A stretch of DNA of 7,775 nt from Desulfobacteraceae bacterium (GCA_022837185.1 JALHJD010000132.1:1-7775); one strand, 5' to 3'. Positions 1-5,668 are shown, counted from the first letter of the stretch. Notes: a model not told the origin generated them from the letters alone. Numbers and translations are program-made.

Positions 1-70
1 GGACATACTGGATCTCCTTTCCAAAGTTGATTGGTCTCTTCTTTAGAAAGGCACAGTATGTCCACTTTTT
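1..70. repeat. Long imperfect palindrome (hairpin) followed by a T-run
   Basis: Bases 1-10 (GGACATACTG) are exactly the reverse complement of 54-63 (CAGTATGTCC). Inside this, CCTTTC (16-21) pairs with GAAAGG (46-51), leaving a 5 x 2 nt internal loop and a 24-nt apical loop. Five T's follow at 66-70. On the plus strand this resembles a long intrinsic terminator for a gene left of the window. Equally it could be a small palindromic element or the end of a mobile element, since the left boundary is not visible. No transposase or target-site duplication can be seen. The base pairing is direct observation; the role is open. Confidence 0.5.
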
Positions 71-270
71 CAATTAAGTACGCTCAAACCGGATGAACCG
101 AAAAAATCAAACCCCCGTGCATCGTCCTGCCGGTCAATTTTGCCGGCTTCGCAAAATGTATGCAGAGGGATAATGTTTGGTTCATTGTTTTGGCGGAATC
201 TGGTACAAGAGCATAACCGATCAGGAGCAAAAAGCATATACATGTTTTTCGTTTTTCTTCTTTCTTTTCC

Positions 271-289
271 TGATATTATCGAATTGCAC
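271..289 (+). promoter_or_regulatory. Candidate extended -10 promoter(s) for dgkA
   Basis: TGATATTAT at 271-279 fits an extended -10 element (TGn followed by a hexamer one mismatch from TATAAT). The -35 position is T-rich rather than TTGACA-like, as is common for extended -10 promoters. Transcription would start near 286, giving a leader of about 128 nt before the dgkA start. An alternative is TTGCAC (284-289) with TATTTT (308-313), spacer 18. Both are pattern matches only. Confidence 0.35.
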
Positions 290-401
290 ATCGGGGGCTG
301 AACAATGTATTTTCTCATCAGTGACCCAGGGACGATGCCGTTGAACCACATTGTTCCATGGCATCTCATTATCTCCGGCCATGATTTTTCCCCGCCGCCG
401 C

Positions 402-407
402 AGGAGG
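402..407 (+). promoter_or_regulatory. Strong ribosome binding site of dgkA
   Basis: A perfect AGGAGG lies 6 nt before the ATG at 414. This decides the start: the frame is open back to a TTG at 351, but the extra residues would include a run of five arginines that is not typical of the family, and no comparable Shine-Dalgarno sequence precedes that TTG. Confidence 0.8.
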
Positions 408-413
408 TTTGCC

Positions 414-776
414 ATGAAACCCCATAATGCCGCCGGTCTGACAAGACTGTTCAGGGCGCTCCAGTGGTCCTGGCAGGGAATCAAGCATGCCTTTGTCAAC
501 GAAGCGGCGTTCAGGCAGGAAGTCCTGTTTACCTGTCTGCTCGGTCCCCTGGGATTCTGGCTGGGAAACACGGTAGTCGAAAAGATTTTACTGGTCGGCT
601 CCCTGTTCCTGGTGTTGACGGTCGAACTGCTGAACAGCTCCCTGGAAGCGGTGGTCGACAGAATAGGGGAGGAGCCCCATCCGCTTGCAGGACATGCCAA
701 GGACATGGGGTCCGCCGCCGTTTTTGTTTCCCTGCTCAATGCCGCCGTTGTCTGGGGGTGCCTTCTTCTTCTGTGA
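414..776 (+). CDS. dgkA: Diacylglycerol/undecaprenol kinase (DgkA family)
   Basis: A 120-residue integral membrane kinase, close to the 122 residues of E. coli DgkA. The family phosphorylates diacylglycerol to phosphatidate in Gram-negative bacteria, recycling lipid left by membrane-derived oligosaccharide synthesis; Gram-positive relatives phosphorylate undecaprenol. The signature runs from E71 through N74, E78 and D82 to K96-D97 (EllNSSlEAvvDRi...AKDmGSAAV). These correspond to E69, N72, E76, K94 and D95 of the E. coli active site, so the enzyme should be active. The N-terminus (1-35) is an amphipathic surface helix, followed by three hydrophobic segments at about 37-52, 57-75 and 99-119. 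The protein ends on a run of leucines with no cytoplasmic tail. The next gene, fdhD, is 161 bp away and functionally unrelated. Identification is secure; the substrate (DAG or undecaprenol) cannot be read from sequence alone. Confidence 0.95.
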   Translation: MKPHNAAGLTRLFRALQWSWQGIKHAFVNEAAFRQEVLFTCLLGPLGFWLGNTVVEKILLVGSLFLVLTVELLNSSLEAVVDRIGEEPHPLAGHAKDMGSAAVFVSLLNAAVVWGCLLLL

Positions 777-855
777 TTCTGTTTCCGGTGGCCCGCATGA
801 TCCAGGGATCAGCCGGAAGTCAGTTGAATTATTGGTTTTCGATTGCGGTGCGCTG

Positions 856-864
856 TGTTATACA
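856..864 (+). promoter_or_regulatory. Candidate extended -10 promoter for fdhD
   Basis: TGTTATACA at 856-864 matches an extended -10 (TGn plus TATACA). The best upstream -35 is TTGGTT at 833-838, with a long 20-nt spacer. Transcription would start near 871, leaving a leader of about 67 nt. It suggests fdhD is transcribed separately from dgkA, with which it shares no function. Pattern evidence only. Confidence 0.35.
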
Positions 865-937
865 GGCAGGAATGAAATTCCGGGGAGGGCGCGGATTCCA
901 GATGTTTGCATGACTCAGTGGAGGAAGAATTCGTTCC

Positions 938-1717
938 ATGAAGCGAGTTGAAAACACCACCCTGTACCACCATGACACGGTTCTTGTCACCGCGAAAGGA
1001 AGGGAGCGCGCCCAAGAACTGCTGGCGGTGGAAAAACCCTATCGTGTCGCCCTGAACGACAATGAGATCGGCTCGTCCATGGTCCTGGAAACCGGCCTGG
1101 AGGAGTTCGGGGCCGGTTTCCTGTTCGGACAGGGATATATCGAGGAACCGGGGCAGGTGCGCGAAGTGCTTGTCTGTCCCGACGGGCGGATATCGGTCCA
1201 TGCCGACGTCGAGGAGGACCTGGAGCCCAGAGAGGTCATCATCACCTCGGGCTGCGGCGGGACCGGCAAAATCTCCCGGGAGATGCTTGAAGGCAAGATC
1301 GAGCCGTTGCAGGAATATTCCATGGCCTTTGCCGAGATCGGCGAATTCATCCGCCGGGTCCTGCATGAATCCGATCTGGGCCAGAAAACCCATTGCGTGC
1401 ACGGCTGCGGTCTCTGGTCCGACGGGGGGCTGCAGGTTTTTTTCGAGGATATCGGCCGCCACAACGCCGTGGACAAGGTGGTCGGCTCCATCCTGCTTGG
1501 CCGGGCAAACCCCCGGGGAGCCGTGTACACGACCGGGCGCCTGACCTCGGACATGGTCCTGAAATGCGCCCGCATCGGGATACCCATCGTCATGTCCCGC
1601 ACATCCGCATCATCCCTTGCCCTTGCCATTGCCCGCCGGGCCGGCATGACCATGGTCTGCTATGCCCGCCCGGGCAGGCTCAACGTGTATAACGCCCCCG
1701 AAAGGATCATTGGTTGA
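938..1717 (+). CDS. fdhD: FdhD-family formate dehydrogenase sulfurtransferase, atypical cysteine pattern
   Basis: A 259-residue cytoplasmic protein of normal length for FdhD (E. coli 277). FdhD carries sulfur from the desulfurase IscS to the bis-MGD molybdenum (or tungsten) cofactor, making formate dehydrogenase active. The hallmark motif is intact at 170-183 (EDIGRHNAVDKVVG). So are the early LEE.GAGFL.GQGYI block (54-68) and the C-terminal TGRLTSDMVLKCARIGIPIVMSRTSASSLA region (199-228). Oddities: the CxxC of E. coli FdhD (C121-C124) is C106-G-G-T109 here, so the second cysteine is lost, and the usual TGGxHxA motif reads THCVHGC (151-157), adding C153 and C157. Other cysteines are C80, C210 and C241. 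The start is supported by GTGGAGGAAG at 918-927, about 10-12 nt upstream. No formate dehydrogenase subunit lies in the window. Family membership is firm; whether it serves formate dehydrogenase or another bis-MGD enzyme is uncertain. Confidence 0.9.
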   Translation: MKRVENTTLYHHDTVLVTAKGRERAQELLAVEKPYRVALNDNEIGSSMVLETGLEEFGAGFLFGQGYIEEPGQVREVLVCPDGRISVHADVEEDLEPREVIITSGCGGTGKISREMLEGKIEPLQEYSMAFAEIGEFIRRVLHESDLGQKTHCVHGCGLWSDGGLQVFFEDIGRHNAVDKVVGSILLGRANPRGAVYTTGRLTSDMVLKCARIGIPIVMSRTSASSLALAIARRAGMTMVCYARPGRLNVYNAPERIIG

Positions 1718-1766
1718 CCATTCCCCGCCGTTTCCGTTGGGGCGTTTCTTCCGGCTGCCTCCTTGT
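1718..1766. other. Short convergent intergenic gap
   Basis: 49 bp separate the stop codons of fdhD and the leftward membrane protein gene. CCCC (about 1725-1728) and GGGG (1739-1742) could pair around a 10-nt loop, with a broken T-rich stretch after them on the plus strand. It is a weak candidate bidirectional terminator and not a convincing intrinsic one. Confidence 0.25.
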
Positions 1767-2642
1767 TCACGTACAATTGTCGGAGCGTTTCCGCACCTGG
1801 CCGGTGAACAGCTTGGAACTGATCATGGTCATGGATATGGCGAAAGCCGCAGCGGCGGCGCCGAGCAGGACGTTGTAGTAGGCCGGCGCCGCCAGGGCGA
1901 GCCGGATGATCAGGGTGGAAAGGGCAAAGCCTGAATTGCGGAACACTGAATAAAACGAAGGCTGGAAGCACTGGGCGATCAGCACCACCAGAATGTCGGT
2001 GATGATGAGCAGGGTGTAGAAACCGTAAAAAAAGTCCGAATGTTCTCTGCCCGCAAGGGTTTGCAGTATCATGTCCGCTCCCATGTAGAGGAAGAGTCCG
2101 AGCAGAATCAGGGCGATCCCTTTCTTGGCGGCAACAAAGCTGAACAGGTCCGCGTGTTTTCCACCCTCCTCGGCCTGCTGCGGCTGGACACGGTAATAGA
2201 CGCCGAGCAAGGCGAACAGCAGCAGGGCCCCGAAACCGTCGGAAAGTATCCGCAGGATGGCGTCCTCGTTGCCCGTAAAGGTGATGGGTTCCGGCAGGGT
2301 GGACAGCTCCTTGAAGGCGTTGCGCATCAGGATGAGAGAGAGAATTTCAAACTGCTTGCCGACCGACTGGGAAAAAGAACAGGGGAGGGTGAAGATCAGG
2401 CTGATGATTTCCAGGACGAGGACGACGGTGAACGCGGCCTGAATGGCCCAGAAATGGCTGCCCGGCACCACGGCGGATATCCCGGCGGGAAGGATGCCCT
2501 GCCTGTTCAGTTCGATGGCCAGCAGGCTGATGAGGAAGAACAGGACGAGCAGCACCGAGATTTTCCGGTGCATGCGCTCGTGTTCCCAGTAATGGTGGAT
2601 GGGGTCAAACAGATACGTGCACCGTTCGAAGATAAAGTTCAT
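1767..2642 (-). CDS. Uncharacterised multi-pass membrane protein
   Basis: A 291-residue protein I cannot assign to a named family. It has about seven hydrophobic segments, at roughly 27-45, 64-87, 131-151, 174-194, 203-226, 238-254 and 256-275, without an obvious cleavable signal peptide. Between segments 2 and 3 lies a semi-polar helix (QFEILSLILMRNAFKELS, 97-114) followed by a soluble stretch to about 128. A charged loop containing QPQQAEEGGKH occupies 153-163. The N-terminus is aromatic- and histidine-rich (YLFDPIHHYWEHERMHRK, 10-27) and the C-terminus is basic. I see no ATP-binding, heme-binding (bis-His helix) or cysteine-cluster motif; cysteines occur singly at 8, 88, 225 and 290. GGAAGG sits only 2 nt before the ATG, so the start is plausible but not certain; M24 is an alternative. 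The gene begins 30 bp after the stop of the fused MTHFR gene on the same strand, so the two are probably co-transcribed. A functional link to C1 metabolism is only an inference from this position. Confidence 0.8.
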   Translation of the reverse strand: MNFIFERCTYLFDPIHHYWEHERMHRKISVLLVLFFLISLLAIELNRQGILPAGISAVVPGSHFWAIQAAFTVVLVLEIISLIFTLPCSFSQSVGKQFEILSLILMRNAFKELSTLPEPITFTGNEDAILRILSDGFGALLLFALLGVYYRVQPQQAEEGGKHADLFSFVAAKKGIALILLGLFLYMGADMILQTLAGREHSDFFYGFYTLLIITDILVVLIAQCFQPSFYSVFRNSGFALSTLIIRLALAAPAYYNVLLGAAAAAFAISMTMISSKLFTGQVRKRSDNCT

Positions 2643-2672
2643 GGCCTTCCGTTGTCTGCCGTGGTGGGGCGG

Positions 2673-4208
2673 TTATTTTTCCTTCCTGGTCAGGTCGAGG
2701 CGGCAGTGATCCCTGCCGCTGAAATAATTAATCCACGATGAAGTCCGGTCAAGGGTCCAGTCCCGGGGGGGCAGGAACGGAGTCCGCCCGAGCAGTTCCG
2801 GAGTGGAGGAGCGGGCGACCCGGTTATATACCCTGACCCAGTAGCAGTACCTGTCCGGATGCACCTCGCAGGTCATGTGTCTGCTCCCCCCGCAGGGGCC
2901 GTTGAGCAGGTTCTTGGGGCATCCGGACTGGGGGCAGATATAGGTCAGTTCGACCAGGGTGCAGTCTCCGCACATGAGACAGTGGAACAGAAACCCCTTG
3001 ATCCATTTCTCGATGGTGCGCAGAATGGCCGTCGACTTCCTTGTCCTGGCGCACAACAGGCAGAGGCCGCCGAAAAGCCGGCCGGCGGGCTTCGGAGGAG
3101 AGAAAAAAAATTCGTGGGCGATTTTATGGCCGTACTGCCGGGAGTGCAGCCGCCCCGGCGCAAGCGGGCTCCTTTTCTCTCCGCAGGCTTCGGGCCGGGC
3201 TGATTCGTACAGGTACCACGTGCCGGGGACAGGGAAATGGATATCCCGGCGGAGTTCATCCCAGTGCGGCGTCAATTCCTCGGCCGTATCAAGGATGAAC
3301 CTGACATCGTCAAAACGCAGGCCGTTGCCTCCCAGGTGGACCCCGGAAAAACCCAGCCCCTTCAGCACGCATATCATCTTGGCGGCGCGGATGAGGCGCG
3401 ATTCCCGGTCGCTGTTTCTTCCCTCCTCCTCGATTATGTTCGCGAGCAGTTCCGGGAAGACGATGCCGGGCACCTTTCCCCGCAGCATGTATCCGGCAAC
3501 GGCGGGAGAGGGGACGAAGACGTTGCCGAGCACGGGGACGGTGAGGCCGTTGTCCCGCATGAACCTGATCAGCTCTTCAAACTTGCAGATGTCATAGCCG
3601 AGCTGGGTAATGATGAATTGCGCCCCGCCTTCGATTTTCTTGAGGAGCTTGGCATACTGCCAGACCTGTTCCGGCTCCGCTACCTTGAACGGGGAAACCA
3701 CGCAGCCGCGATTGCAGGAAATCGGCGTAAAAGCCGGCCGGCGGGAGCCGAAATATTTCTGGTAGGTGCCTTCCTCCATGTCGCGCATGAGCCGGAGAGT
3801 CTGCACGCTGTCCAGGTCGAAGACCGGCTTGGCCTGGCCGTGGTAGCCGGGGCGGGGAAAATCGCCGCCGAGCACCAGCAGATTTGCGAACCCCTGCCGA
3901 TGGTAGTGGAATAGATGGCTTTCGACCTGGTTGCGATTCTTGTCCTTGAGGGAAAAGTGTATCAGGGGCTCCATGCCCCGCTCCCGGACATCGGAACCTA
4001 TGGCCACCGGGGCCAGGGCGGGGTGGCCGCCGGGGTTGTCGGTTATCGACAGGGCCTTGATCCGTCCGTCCGCCTTCGCCTTTTCGGCAAAGGCGAGCAG
4101 ACGGTCCACCCGCCTGCCGCCCGAACCCTGGCCGGGGACAAGTTCATAGGTGACGGTAAACTCGTCCCCGTTGTACAGTGAGCGGGTGAATTCGTTTTGC
4201 ATTGACAT
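2673..4208 (-). CDS. metF: Methylenetetrahydrofolate reductase fused to MetV-like zinc/cysteine domain
   Basis: A 511-residue two-domain protein, much longer than E. coli MetF (296). Residues about 15-315 form the flavin TIM-barrel that reduces 5,10-methylene-THF to 5-methyl-THF. Visible elements are YELVPG with E22 (E. coli catalytic Glu28 position), LVLGGDFP with D116 (Asp120 position) and FIITQLGYD with Q202 (substrate-contacting Gln position). Residues about 400-465 form the MTHFR C-terminal domain (PF12225 type), the equivalent of acetogen MetV. It is cysteine-rich (C410, C413, C416, C425, C430, C439, C447, C455) with the typical CGDC, CPQSGCPKN and NGPCGG patterns ending in YCYWVRVYNR. 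An extra CLLC (383-386) sits in the linker. In acetogens MetF and MetV are separate subunits; here they are one chain, consistent with the methyl branch of the Wood-Ljungdahl pathway in an anaerobe, as well as methionine synthesis. The ATG at 4208 has no clear Shine-Dalgarno; an ATG two codons further in is an alternative. It diverges from the kinase gene and is followed by the membrane protein gene. Confidence 0.93.
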   Translation of the reverse strand: MSMQNEFTRSLYNGDEFTVTYELVPGQGSGGRRVDRLLAFAEKAKADGRIKALSITDNPGGHPALAPVAIGSDVRERGMEPLIHFSLKDKNRNQVESHLFHYHRQGFANLLVLGGDFPRPGYHGQAKPVFDLDSVQTLRLMRDMEEGTYQKYFGSRRPAFTPISCNRGCVVSPFKVAEPEQVWQYAKLLKKIEGGAQFIITQLGYDICKFEELIRFMRDNGLTVPVLGNVFVPSPAVAGYMLRGKVPGIVFPELLANIIEEEGRNSDRESRLIRAAKMICVLKGLGFSGVHLGGNGLRFDDVRFILDTAEELTPHWDELRRDIHFPVPGTWYLYESARPEACGEKRSPLAPGRLHSRQYGHKIAHEFFFSPPKPAGRLFGGLCLLCARTRKSTAILRTIEKWIKGFLFHCLMCGDCTLVELTYICPQSGCPKNLLNGPCGGSRHMTCEVHPDRYCYWVRVYNRVARSSTPELLGRTPFLPPRDWTLDRTSSWINYFSGRDHCRLDLTRKEK

Positions 4209-4268
4209 GGTTCAATGGTTCAGGGTCAGATAGAAATGCAGTATATCCAGAGCATACAGTAATGCGTA
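4199..4268. promoter_or_regulatory. Divergent promoter region between metF and the kinase gene
   Basis: Only about 53 bp separate the two start codons, so both promoters must lie here and spill into coding sequence. Leftward, TATACT (complement of 4240-4245) is a good -10 with a poor -35 (TACGCA, 17-nt spacer) and would give a leader of about 25 nt for metF. Rightward, a perfect TTGACA lies at 4202-4207, followed only by weak -10 candidates (TCAGAT, 4226-4231, spacer 18). ATGGTTCA is repeated in tandem at 4207-4214 and 4215-4222, right at the metF start. No regulator motif is recognised. Confidence 0.35.
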
Positions 4269-5323
4269 TGGAAAAAAAGAGAAATCAAATAGTTGAATTA
4301 ACCGGCAGGTTGCCGCTGTTCAGCGGAGCGGCCGCGGGCCATCCGGTTGCGGCAATCCGGCGTCTGGCCGGAGACGGTTCGCAGCGGCAGTTCTACCGGG
4401 TGCGCATGGCCGACGGCAGCTTTCTGGTGGCTGTTTTTCCCGCCGGCGGCCAGAGGCCGGAAAGAGACGAGGCGCGCTCAGCCTGGCTCATAGGGCGCCA
4501 CCTGTTTCAAAAAGGGGTCCCCGTGCCCCGGCCGCTTGCTTTTGCTGAAGACAGCGGCCTGCTCCTGATCGAGGACCTCGGTGACGTCCGGCTCTTCGAC
4601 CTGGCTCGCAAAGACGGGGGATCCGGAGCCGCGCTCATGGAATATTACCGCCAGGCGGTGCGGGCGCTCGTCCATATGCAGATCGAGGGCGGCCGCGGGT
4701 TTGATGTTTCCTGGTGCTGGCAGACCCCCCGCTACGACCGGCGGCTGATGCTGGAACGTGAGTCAGGCTATTTCCTGCAGGCCCTGTGCGGTGATTTTCT
4801 CAGGCTGGAGACCCCCGGCCCGGAGCTGCACAATGAGTTCAATGACATCGCCGACCATGCCGGCCGGGCGCCGGCCCATTTCTTTCTCCACCGTGATTTC
4901 CAGAGCCGCAACCTGATGATTCGCGACGGCGTGATCAGAATCATCGATTTCCAGGGGGGCCGACTGGGACCGCTGGCCTATGATCTCGCCTCGCTGTTGA
5001 TCGACCCTTACGTCCGCCTGCCCGGCGAAGCGCAGGACGAACTGCTCAATGAATACCTGAGGGAACTGCACCGGTACCTGCCGTACGACGCCGGGCAGTT
5101 CCGGGATGAATACTTCCACCTGGCCCTGCAGAGAAATATGCAGGCGCTCGGCGCATTTGCCTTTCTCGGCTGCCGGCGGGGAAAAGCCGATTTTCTGGAA
5201 TTCGTCCGTCCCGCACTGTACTCCCTGCACATCCTGCTGGCCGGGCAAAGCACAAGAAACTATCCCCGCCTGCTGCAACTGGTGGAACGGTGCCTGGACA
5301 GCCTGCCCGCCCACGGATTGTGA
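4262..5323 (+). CDS. Sugar kinase-like phosphotransferase (COG3178 / AmgK-like, APH fold)
   Basis: A 353-residue cytoplasmic protein of the aminoglycoside phosphotransferase/choline kinase fold, closest by motif to AmgK, the anomeric MurNAc/GlcNAc kinase of the Pseudomonas peptidoglycan-recycling route. Numbering from the ATG at 4262: a glycine-rich nucleotide loop LAGDGSQRQFYRV (35-47), hinge LLIEDLGD (101-108), catalytic loop HRDFQSRN (210-217; D212, N217) and metal-binding DFQGG (229-233; D229). The last is followed by the LGPLAYDLASLL segment typical of this group. The usual ATP-binding lysine after the glycine loop is not obvious (FLVAVFP), as I recall for the family. The frame opens at a TTG at 4202 inside the divergent metF start, but homology begins only after residue 10 of the shorter form, so 4262 (or ATG 4268) is preferred; no strong Shine-Dalgarno is seen. 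AmgK's usual partner, the nucleotidyltransferase MurU, is not in the window, so the substrate remains open. Confidence 0.85.
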   Translation: MRMEKKRNQIVELTGRLPLFSGAAAGHPVAAIRRLAGDGSQRQFYRVRMADGSFLVAVFPAGGQRPERDEARSAWLIGRHLFQKGVPVPRPLAFAEDSGLLLIEDLGDVRLFDLARKDGGSGAALMEYYRQAVRALVHMQIEGGRGFDVSWCWQTPRYDRRLMLERESGYFLQALCGDFLRLETPGPELHNEFNDIADHAGRAPAHFFLHRDFQSRNLMIRDGVIRIIDFQGGRLGPLAYDLASLLIDPYVRLPGEAQDELLNEYLRELHRYLPYDAGQFRDEYFHLALQRNMQALGAFAFLGCRRGKADFLEFVRPALYSLHILLAGQSTRNYPRLLQLVERCLDSLPAHGL

Positions 5324-5340
5324 GCCTCTGATGCCGGGCG

Positions 5341-5390
5341 CCTGCCGGCCCGCCCGTTCCCCCCTGTTGACGGGCCGAACCGGCACCAGG
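5341..5390 (+). other. Stem-loop between kinase gene and tRNA
   Basis: GGCCCG (5347-5352) pairs with CGGGCC (5371-5376). The stem can be extended by GCC (5344-5346) with GGC (5382-5384) and CCT (5341-5343) with AGG (5388-5390), with bulges on the right side. No T-run follows, so an intrinsic terminator is unlikely. It may mark the 3' end of the kinase mRNA. The loop holds TTGACG (5367-5372), a possible -35 for the tRNA with AATAAT (5393-5398), but the 20-nt spacer is long. Confidence 0.3.
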
Positions 5391-5475
5391 CCAATAATTC
5401 TGTTGTCTGCGTCCGCAAATTCTGGTAGTAGTGGAGAGCACGGTTGCAGTGCAAGACCCGGCACAACGCAACACA

Positions 5476-5550
5476 GGGCGATTAGCTCAGCGGGAGAGCA
5501 CTGCCTTCACACGGCAGGGGTCACTGGTTCAAACCCAGTATCGCCCACCA
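5476..5550 (+). tRNA. tRNA-Val (anticodon CAC)
   Basis: A complete 75-nt cloverleaf. The acceptor stem is GGGCGAT (5476-5482) with ATCGCCC (5540-5546), followed by discriminator A5547 and an encoded CCA (5548-5550). The D stem is GCTC/GAGC. The anticodon stem is CTGCC (5501-5505) with GGCAG (5513-5517), and the 7-nt loop TTCACAC gives anticodon CAC at 5508-5510, reading the valine codon GUG. The T stem is ACTGG/CCAGT with loop TTCAAAC. The gene stands alone, followed 13 nt later by a strong terminator, so it is probably a monocistronic transcript. No integrated element or duplicated 3' tRNA end is visible nearby. Confidence 0.97.
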
Positions 5551-5563
5551 TCAGCATACAACC

Positions 5564-5591
5564 GGGGGGCCATTCCGGCTCCCCTTTTCTT
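5564..5591 (+). terminator. Rho-independent terminator of the tRNA-Val transcript
   Basis: GGGGGGCC (5564-5571) pairs fully with GGCTCCCC (5577-5584), 8 bp including one G-U, around the 5-nt loop ATTCC. The stem is followed at once by TTTTCTT (5585-5591). This is a textbook intrinsic terminator 13 nt after the tRNA CCA, and it separates tRNA transcription from der. Confidence 0.88.
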
Positions 5592-5668
5592 CTGCAGGGC
5601 ATGCAGCCCCCTGCCGCGGCGGCCGGGTTGCCTGACTGCAAAACCCTTCCTCCTGATTTTTGTGAACG

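Larger units (their letters stand above)
64..413. other. Non-coding leader region upstream of dgkA
   Basis: No convincing gene is present in either direction: the open frames here have no recognisable domains and run antisense into dgkA. The segment looks more AT-rich than the genes around it. It holds two mutually exclusive small hairpins at 129-157, a weak A/T hairpin at 230-249 followed by a polypyrimidine tract (245-270), a likely promoter at about 271-279 and a 9-bp inverted repeat (300-308 with 348-356). A regulated leader or a small RNA is possible, but I recognise no known riboswitch or sRNA family. Confidence 0.5.

Noticed and set aside
190..215. Sigma-54-like promoter around TGGTAC at 201-206
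   Set aside because: The -12 GC element is not at the required spacing, so the match to TGGCAC-N5-TTGC fails.
230..270. Weak A/T hairpin (AAAAGCAT with ATGTTTTT) plus polypyrimidine tract as an intrinsic terminator
   Set aside because: The stem is almost all A-T/G-U with one G-C pair, too weak to be convincing, and no gene is seen upstream of it within the window.
351..413. N-terminal extension of DgkA from a TTG at 351
   Set aside because: It would add 21 residues including RRRRR, lacks a good ribosome binding site, and the AGGAGG before ATG 414 gives the family's usual length.
809..1653. Long open frames antisense to fdhD (217 and 204 codons)
   Set aside because: They mirror the codon structure of fdhD in GC-rich DNA, show no recognisable domain and have low-complexity composition; the plus-strand FdhD motifs are unambiguous.
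2859..3914. Long plus-strand open frames opposite the MTHFR gene
   Set aside because: Shadows of a GC-rich coding sequence; no domain is seen, while the minus strand carries the conserved MetF and MetV motifs.
5433..5441. GGAGAGCAC, identical to part of the tRNA-Val D arm (5493-5501), as a possible degenerate second tRNA or attachment remnant
   Set aside because: Only 9 bases match; no acceptor, anticodon or T arm can be found around it, and no integrase is present.
4763..5474. Minus-strand open frames over the kinase gene and tRNA
   Set aside because: No recognisable motif, and they run into the tRNA region; the plus-strand kinase motifs are clear.
5594..5614. Second hairpin GCAGGG/CCCTGC after the tRNA terminator
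   Set aside because: A 6-bp stem with a 9-nt loop, no T-run, in very GC-rich sequence; it probably forms by chance.
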